A DNA stretch of 64,000 nt from Geothermobacter ehrlichii (GTDB taxonomy: Bacteria; Desulfobacterota; Desulfuromonadia; Desulfuromonadales; Geothermobacteraceae), in the NCBI RefSeq assembly GCF_008124615.1, contig NZ_VNIB01000003.1, forward strand, positions 213,089 through 277,088, read 5' to 3'. A program made the translations under genes and the position numbers. Under the pieces are notes generated by a model. That model worked only from the letters and a program-made list of their open reading frames with translations, searched no databases and was not told the origin of the DNA. Positions 59,938-64,000 of the stretch are shown here, one piece after another. Each line of letters opens with the position of its first letter. Within the stretch, counting starts at the first letter, position 1.

Positions 59938-60496
59938 TATCGTCATAGCCGGCGTCGGCGGCCAGGGAGTGCTGATGGCTTCCCGGGTGCTGGCGGAAAG
60001 TGCCCTGGCCAGCGGGCTGGATGTCAAGCAGAACGAAGTGCACGGCATGGCCCAGCGCGGCGGCAGCGTGATCAGCTTCGTCCGCATCGGCGAAGAGGTT
60101 GCCTCGCCGGTGGTCACACCGGGGACGGCCGATCTGCTGATCTCCTTCGAGCCGCTGGAGGCCCTGCGCTATATCCACTACCTGAAGCCGGCCGGCCGCC
60201 TGGTCTACAACCGGGTTCCGATCAATCCGAGCACCGTCGCCTCCGGCCTGGCGGTCTATCCGCCCGATGTCGAGCAGCAGATCGCCGCCATCTGTCCCGA
60301 AGCCAAGGGAGTCGAGGCGCTCTCCATCGCCCGCGAGGCCGGCAACGGCAAGGCGGTGAACATGGTCATGGTCGGCACGGTGATGAAGCATCTGCCGCTC
60401 GACGAAGAGGTCATCACCGAGGTCGTGAAGCAGGTTTCGAAAGACAAGGGGGTCGAGGTCAACCTGAAGGCGCTGGCCGGCGGCGCGGCGGCCTGA
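59924..60496 (+). CDS. iorB: Indolepyruvate:ferredoxin oxidoreductase, beta subunit
   Basis: A 190-residue gamma-type POR domain protein. It has FNIVIAGVGGQGVLMASRVL, KQNEVHGMAQRGGSVISFVR, and LISFEPLEALRYIHYLKPAG. The G-x-G-G-Q-G motif and MAQRGG are hallmarks of IorB. It starts inside iorA, so the two chains are made together. Confidence 0.93.
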   Translation: MPIFNIVIAGVGGQGVLMASRVLAESALASGLDVKQNEVHGMAQRGGSVISFVRIGEEVASPVVTPGTADLLISFEPLEALRYIHYLKPAGRLVYNRVPINPSTVASGLAVYPPDVEQQIAAICPEAKGVEALSIAREAGNGKAVNMVMVGTVMKHLPLDEEVITEVVKQVSKDKGVEVNLKALAGGAAA

Positions 60497-60522
60497 TTCC
60501 GTCGACGACGAAGGAGTTGCCC

Positions 60523-60966
60523 ATGAAGCTGAAACAGATTTCGATCTTTCTTGAAAACGCGCCGGGGCGCCTCTACGAGGCGACGCACGCCTTCGGCGAG
60601 GCCGGCATCAACCTGAGATCACTCTGCATCTCCGACACCTCTGGGTTCGGCGTGCTGCGCATTCTGGTCTCCGATGTCGCCAAGGCGCGGCGGATCATCA
60701 TGGAGAAGCAGCTGCCGGCCCGGGTCGACGATGTGGTCGCGGTGGAGATCGTCGACGCCCCCGGCAGCCTGGCGAAGGTGCTGAAGGTGCTGATGGAGAA
60801 CCAGGTCAACGTCGAGTACATGTATGCCCTGGCCGGCACCTCGTCCGGCAAAGCGGTGATGGTTTTCAGCTTCAGCGACAACGATCTGGCCATCAGGCTG
60901 TTGCAGGAGAGCAACATCCGGATTCTCGACGCCGATTCCTTCGGGATTCTTGAAAATCCGCAGTGA
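60523..60966 (+). CDS. Tandem ACT-domain protein, copy 1
   Basis: A 147-residue protein with two ACT-like repeats. It starts MKLKQISIFLENAPGRLYEA and the second repeat starts near VAVEIVDAPGSLAKVLKVLM. It ends SNIRILDADSFGILENPQ. AAGGAG precedes the ATG. Such stand-alone ACT proteins (COG4747) are usually found next to paaK and iorAB; they probably sense an aromatic amino acid or a related ligand. A paralogue lies 990 bp downstream. Confidence 0.85.
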   Translation: MKLKQISIFLENAPGRLYEATHAFGEAGINLRSLCISDTSGFGVLRILVSDVAKARRIIMEKQLPARVDDVVAVEIVDAPGSLAKVLKVLMENQVNVEYMYALAGTSSGKAVMVFSFSDNDLAIRLLQESNIRILDADSFGILENPQ

Positions 60967-61002
60967 TCTCAACCGTCAGCTTCCTCTGCATCGGGAGGTT
61001 TC

Positions 61003-61947
61003 ATGAGTACTGAAAGCACCTATCAGCCCAGGCGGTTTGCAGTCATCGGCGCCGGCCCTGTCGGCAGCGTTGTCGCGGCGTTTCTTGCTTGGGGAGGGTA
61101 CGAAGTTACCCTGTGTGACGTCATCCCGGATCTGCTCGAACCGGCGCTGAATCCCGGCATCCTCATCGAGGGCGTCGACAACCTGCAGGCCAGGGTTGCG
61201 CGCACTACCACCTCGGTGGACGATCTGGGCAACGATCCGCCCGACGTCATCTTCGTGACCGTCAAGGCGACCGCCCTGCCGCTGATCGCCTCCGCCCTGG
61301 AGAGCTTTGTCGATGAGGGGCGCTATGTCATCAGCTGGCAGAACGGCATCGATACCGAACAGGTTCTGGCCGAGCACCTTGGCGCCAGGGCGGTGATGCG
61401 CGGCGTGGTCAATTTTGGCTGCGTTCCCGTCCGGCCCGGCCAGGTTCGGCTGGCCTTCCATCACCGGCCGCACTACCTGCAGGAGCTTGACCCGCAGTCG
61501 CGGGACGCCGCCATAGCCATCGCCGGGGTGCTCACCGAGTGCGGGCTCGATACCCATCACACCACGGCGATCGCCGACATGGTCTGGCGCAAGACGGTGC
61601 TCAACGCCTGCATGAATCCGCTGTGCGCGGTGACCGGCATGACCATGGTCGAGATCATCAACGATCCGATCACCTTCGACCTGGTCGACTCCCTGATCAA
61701 GGAAGGGATCGCCGTGGCCCGGATCAACGAATTTTCCCTCGGTTCCAACTACTATCCCTTCGCCATCAACTACATCAAGAGCGCCGGCAACCACAAGCCG
61801 TCGATGCTGCAGGACATCGAGGCCGGCCGCCGGACCGAGATCGATTACATCAACGGCAAGATCGTCGAGTACGGTTTCCAGGCCGGGGTCGCCACCCCCT
61901 ACAACACCATGATCCGCGGGCTGGTCAAGGCCCTCGAGCCGAAATAG
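61003..61947 (+). CDS. Ketopantoate reductase-like (ApbA/PanE) oxidoreductase, copy 1
   Basis: A 314-residue NAD(P)-dependent reductase of 2-oxoacids. The Rossmann motif is FAVIGAGPVGSVVAAFLAWG. VTVKATALPLIASALESF holds the family lysine, and KTVLNACMNPLCAVTGMTMV the family asparagine. The C-terminal signature is HKPSMLQDIEAGRRTEIDYI with NGKIVEYG. GGGAGG precedes the ATG. The location in an aromatic 2-oxoacid operon and the existence of two copies argue against ordinary pantothenate synthesis; an arylpyruvate or similar 2-oxoacid reductase is the inference. Confidence 0.88.
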   Translation: MSTESTYQPRRFAVIGAGPVGSVVAAFLAWGGYEVTLCDVIPDLLEPALNPGILIEGVDNLQARVARTTTSVDDLGNDPPDVIFVTVKATALPLIASALESFVDEGRYVISWQNGIDTEQVLAEHLGARAVMRGVVNFGCVPVRPGQVRLAFHHRPHYLQELDPQSRDAAIAIAGVLTECGLDTHHTTAIADMVWRKTVLNACMNPLCAVTGMTMVEIINDPITFDLVDSLIKEGIAVARINEFSLGSNYYPFAINYIKSAGNHKPSMLQDIEAGRRTEIDYINGKIVEYGFQAGVATPYNTMIRGLVKALEPK

Positions 61948-61955
61948 GGGGGACG

Positions 61956-62402
61956 ATGAAGCTGAAACAGCTCTCCATTCCGCTGGAAAACGCGCCGGGG
62001 CGGCTGCACGCCGTCACCAGGGCGATGGGGGACGCCGGCATCAACCTGCGGGCCAACTGCATCTGCGATTCCGCCCACGACTTCGGCGTGCTGCGGATCG
62101 TGGTCTCCGACCTGGCCGCCGCCCGGGCGGTGGTCATGGAGCGCCACATCCCGGCCCGGGTCGAGGATGTGGTCGCCGTCGAGATCGAGGATTCGCCGGG
62201 GCAGCTGGCCGACATCCTCGAGCTGTTTCTCGATTCGCGGGTCAACGTCGAGTACATGTACGCCGTGGCCGGGGCGACGGCCGGCAAGGCGGTGATGATC
62301 TTCAGCTTCAGTGATGTCGACGCCGCCATCGAGATTTTGACCCGCAACGGCAGAAAACTGCTCGACGCCGAGTCGTTCGGGATTCTCGAGGCGCGGACCT
62401 GA
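61956..62402 (+). CDS. Tandem ACT-domain protein, copy 2
   Basis: A 148-residue paralogue of the protein at 60523, with the same layout: MKLKQLSIPLENAPGRLHAV at the start, VAVEIEDSPGQLADILELFL in the second repeat and LLDAESFGILEART at the end. It starts 8 nt after the first reductase gene. Conserved CICDSAHDFGVLRIVV contrasts with CISDTSGFGVLRILV in copy 1, so ligand specificity may differ. Confidence 0.85.
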   Translation: MKLKQLSIPLENAPGRLHAVTRAMGDAGINLRANCICDSAHDFGVLRIVVSDLAAARAVVMERHIPARVEDVVAVEIEDSPGQLADILELFLDSRVNVEYMYAVAGATAGKAVMIFSFSDVDAAIEILTRNGRKLLDAESFGILEART

Positions 62403-62415
62403 GGAGGGGATGTCA

Positions 62416-63360
62416 ATGAGCGAAACGGGCGGCTACAGTCCGAAAAACTTTGCCGTGGTCGGCGCCGGGCCGGTCGGCTGTACCGTCGCCGCCTTCCTGG
62501 CGCGGGGAGGCTGCGAGGTCACCCTGTGCGACGTGGTGCCGGCACTGCTGGAGCCGACCCTCGACCCGGGCATCCGCATCACCGGGACCGATGATTTCCA
62601 GGCCCGGGTCGGCCGCTCCACCACCCGGGTCGACCTGCTCGGCGATGATCCGCCCGACGTGGTGATCGTGACCGTCAAGGCGACGGCATTGCCGATCATC
62701 GCCTCGGCGCTCGAACACTTCATCGGTGAGGGGCGCTATGTCGTCAGCTGGCAGAACGGCATCGACACCGAGCGGGTGCTGGCCGAGCGGCTGGGCAAGA
62801 AGGCGGTGATGCGGGCGGTGGTCAATTACGGCTGCCTGCTCGAGGGACCGGCGCAGGTTCGTCTCGCCTTTCATCACCGGCCGCACTACCTGCAGGAGCT
62901 CGACCCGACTGCCCGCGAGGCGGCTCTCGCCATCTGCCGGGTTTTCACCGCCTGCGGGCTGGACACCTGCCATACCGACAGCATCCGTAACATGGTCTGG
63001 CGCAAGACGGTCAACAACTCGTGCATGAACCCGGTCTGCGCCGTGACCGGCAAGACCATGTTCGAGGTGATCAACGATCCGATCCTGTTCGGTCTGGTCG
63101 ATGCCCTGCTCAAGGAAGGAACCATGGTGGCACGGGCCAACGAGATCAGCCTCGGGTCCGATTTCTATCTCGACTGCATGGACTACATCAAGAGCGCCGG
63201 CCGACACAAGCCGTCGATGCTGCAGGATATCGAGGCCGGACGCATCACCGAGATCGACTACATCAACGGCAAGATCCGCGAGTACGGCCAGCGGGCCGGG
63301 GTGCCGACGCCCTACAACGACGCCCTGCGCAGTCTGGTCAAGGGGCTCGAGCCCGGCTGA
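62416..63360 (+). CDS. Ketopantoate reductase-like (ApbA/PanE) oxidoreductase, copy 2
   Basis: A 314-residue paralogue of the protein at 61003, colinear along its whole length. It has FAVVGAGPVGCTVAAFLARG, VTVKATALPIIASALEHF, KTVNNSCMNPVCAVTGKTMF, and HKPSMLQDIEAGRITEIDYI with NGKIREYG. The ATG at 62416 was chosen over 62410 because the GGAGG spacing fits and the length equals copy 1. Both copies keep the catalytic Lys, Asn and Asp/Glu positions, so both may be active on different 2-oxoacids. Confidence 0.88.
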   Translation: MSETGGYSPKNFAVVGAGPVGCTVAAFLARGGCEVTLCDVVPALLEPTLDPGIRITGTDDFQARVGRSTTRVDLLGDDPPDVVIVTVKATALPIIASALEHFIGEGRYVVSWQNGIDTERVLAERLGKKAVMRAVVNYGCLLEGPAQVRLAFHHRPHYLQELDPTAREAALAICRVFTACGLDTCHTDSIRNMVWRKTVNNSCMNPVCAVTGKTMFEVINDPILFGLVDALLKEGTMVARANEISLGSDFYLDCMDYIKSAGRHKPSMLQDIEAGRITEIDYINGKIREYGQRAGVPTPYNDALRSLVKGLEPG

Positions 63361-63659
63361 CGGCAGGTCGGCGGAAACATTCCGCAACAAGATAGAACAA
63401 TTTTTGTTTTATAGGGTTTTGCATCGAAAATTATTTGTTTGAACACCAAAAATTACTGGAAATTCTATTATAAAACAGCGTATTATTTTTACTAGCGGAT
63501 AGTGCCGTATGTCGGCGGCATGAACGTCTGTGAAATCAGATTCGGGTCAAGCCGTCTCCCGTGAACGGGCAGAGGCTTTGTCGGTTGTCGTCGGGTCAAC
63601 AATTGTCCGGCCGTCGCTCTGTCGGCGCCGGGCACCATTCCAACCAGTGGAGGTGTCTG
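63361..63659 (+). promoter_or_regulatory. AT-rich promoter region before the TRAP receptor gene
   Basis: A 299-bp gap containing the most AT-rich stretch nearby (63390-63500). It includes an inverted pair GTTTTATAG / CTATTATAAAAC near 63406 and 63467. GGAGG precedes the dctP start. No gene is seen. Confidence 0.45.
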
Positions 63660-64000
63660 ATGAAAAGAACGTCCGTTCTGATTGCCCTGTTACTCGTGAC
63701 CCTGCTCGCCGCTCCCTGCTTCGCCGCCGAAAAGAAGAAAGACCCCCTGGCCGCCTGGAAGCCGAAATTCGATCCATCCGGTGCCAAGTACACCTACATC
63801 CTCTCCAACATCTCGCATCCGGTCATCGAGGGGATCGCCGTCGGCTACCGGATCCGTGACGCCGTCTGGGAAAAATCGGGCGGCCGGCTCTATGTCGATT
63901 TCCGTCCCCTGGCGCAGCTCGGCGGGGAGAAGGACGTCATCGCCAAGCTCAAGATCGGCGCCGTGCAGGGGATGATGGCCTCCTCGGTGGCCGCCGCCAA
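63660..64000 (+). CDS. TRAP transporter solute receptor (DctP family), 3' end outside window
   Basis: The visible 113 residues begin with a signal peptide, MKRTSVLIALLLVTLLAAPC followed by FAAEKKK. Next comes the DctP-type domain start KYTYILSNISHPVIEGIAVG, then DAVWEKSGGRLYVDFRPLAQ LGGEKDVIAKLKIGAVQGMM-like wording. DctP proteins capture carboxylic acids in the periplasm for the DctQM permease. GGAGGTG lies before the ATG. The position behind the aryl-acid operon suggests uptake of an aromatic or related organic acid. Confidence 0.88.
   Translation, partial: MKRTSVLIALLLVTLLAAPCFAAEKKKDPLAAWKPKFDPSGAKYTYILSNISHPVIEGIAVGYRIRDAVWEKSGGRLYVDFRPLAQLGGEKDVIAKLKIGAVQGMMASSVAAA

Noticed and set aside
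61003..61947. Housekeeping ketopantoate reductase for pantothenate synthesis
   Set aside because: Two paralogues within an arylpyruvate operon and no other pantothenate genes nearby make this unlikely, though biochemistry could overturn it.

Overview
The window is GC-rich, tightly packed bacterial DNA. It carries a class II (ATP-independent) benzoyl-CoA reductase cluster with a selenocysteine-containing BamF, plus lower benzoyl-CoA pathway genes. Together with Hdr-, Mvh- and Nuo-like electron-transfer modules, an indolepyruvate:ferredoxin oxidoreductase and a TRAP solute receptor, this points to a strictly anaerobic, aromatics-degrading member of the Desulfuromonadales/Geobacterales type. That assignment is inference from gene content; there is no rRNA gene in the window.

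Layout. 1-2221: end of an unknown gene with a TIR/deoxyribosyltransferase-like domain, a hotdog thioesterase and a RarD-type permease. 2590-8735: a lower-GC defence-like patch (a nuclease-domain gene that looks like the remnant of a larger protein, and an AlbA_2/GHKL regulator), then a VWA/MoxR pair and an AAA_14/DUF4143 ATPase with its own promoter. 8754-24948 (minus strand): bamB-C-D-E-F-G-H-I, then fdhD, a universal stress protein, an acyl-CoA dehydrogenase and a feruloyl-CoA-synthase-like ligase. 25192-26548 (plus): a divergent GNAT - Rrf2 regulator - membrane protein group. 26625-33516: a Nudix/metallo-beta-lactamase fusion, a tiny Cys-rich protein, a methyltransferase, a two-gene lysine catabolic operon and an AbiEii-type toxin-antitoxin pair. 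33708-37996: a TPP enzyme, two broken genes and hipBA. 38141-48236 (minus): lower benzoyl-CoA pathway (dienoyl-CoA hydratase, BamA, 6-hydroxycyclohexenoyl-CoA dehydrogenase, two thiolases, an SDR, an HCDH/ECH fusion). 48667-50928 (plus): IclR regulator and glutaryl-CoA dehydrogenase. 51007-63360 (plus): a second catabolic operon with a CoA-enzyme activase, a single-subunit 2-hydroxyacyl-CoA dehydratase-fold protein, an ADP-forming acyl-CoA synthetase, a CoA-transferase, phenylacetate-CoA ligase, IorAB, and a tandemly duplicated ACT / ketopantoate-reductase-like gene pair. 63660-end: start of a TRAP DctP gene.

How the parts fit. BamBC would reduce benzoyl-CoA to the cyclohexadienoyl-CoA, with BamD-I supplying low-potential electrons. 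Dch, Had and BamA would open the ring to 3-hydroxypimeloyl-CoA. The HCDH/ECH fusion, the thiolases and glutaryl-CoA dehydrogenase then complete conversion to acetyl-CoA and CO2. The plus-strand operon looks like arylpyruvate/arylacetate metabolism (IorAB, PaaK, ADP-forming ligase) joined to an ATP-driven low-potential reductase pair whose substrate cannot be read from sequence.

Regulatory signals worth noting: a SECIS-like hairpin behind the bamF UGA; two matching near-palindromes flanking the IclR/lower-pathway divergent region; large inverted repeats at hipBA and at the AbiEii pair; and a family of roughly 100-bp imperfect inverted repeats between genes of the aromatic clusters. No CRISPR array, tRNA, rRNA or complete insertion sequence was seen.
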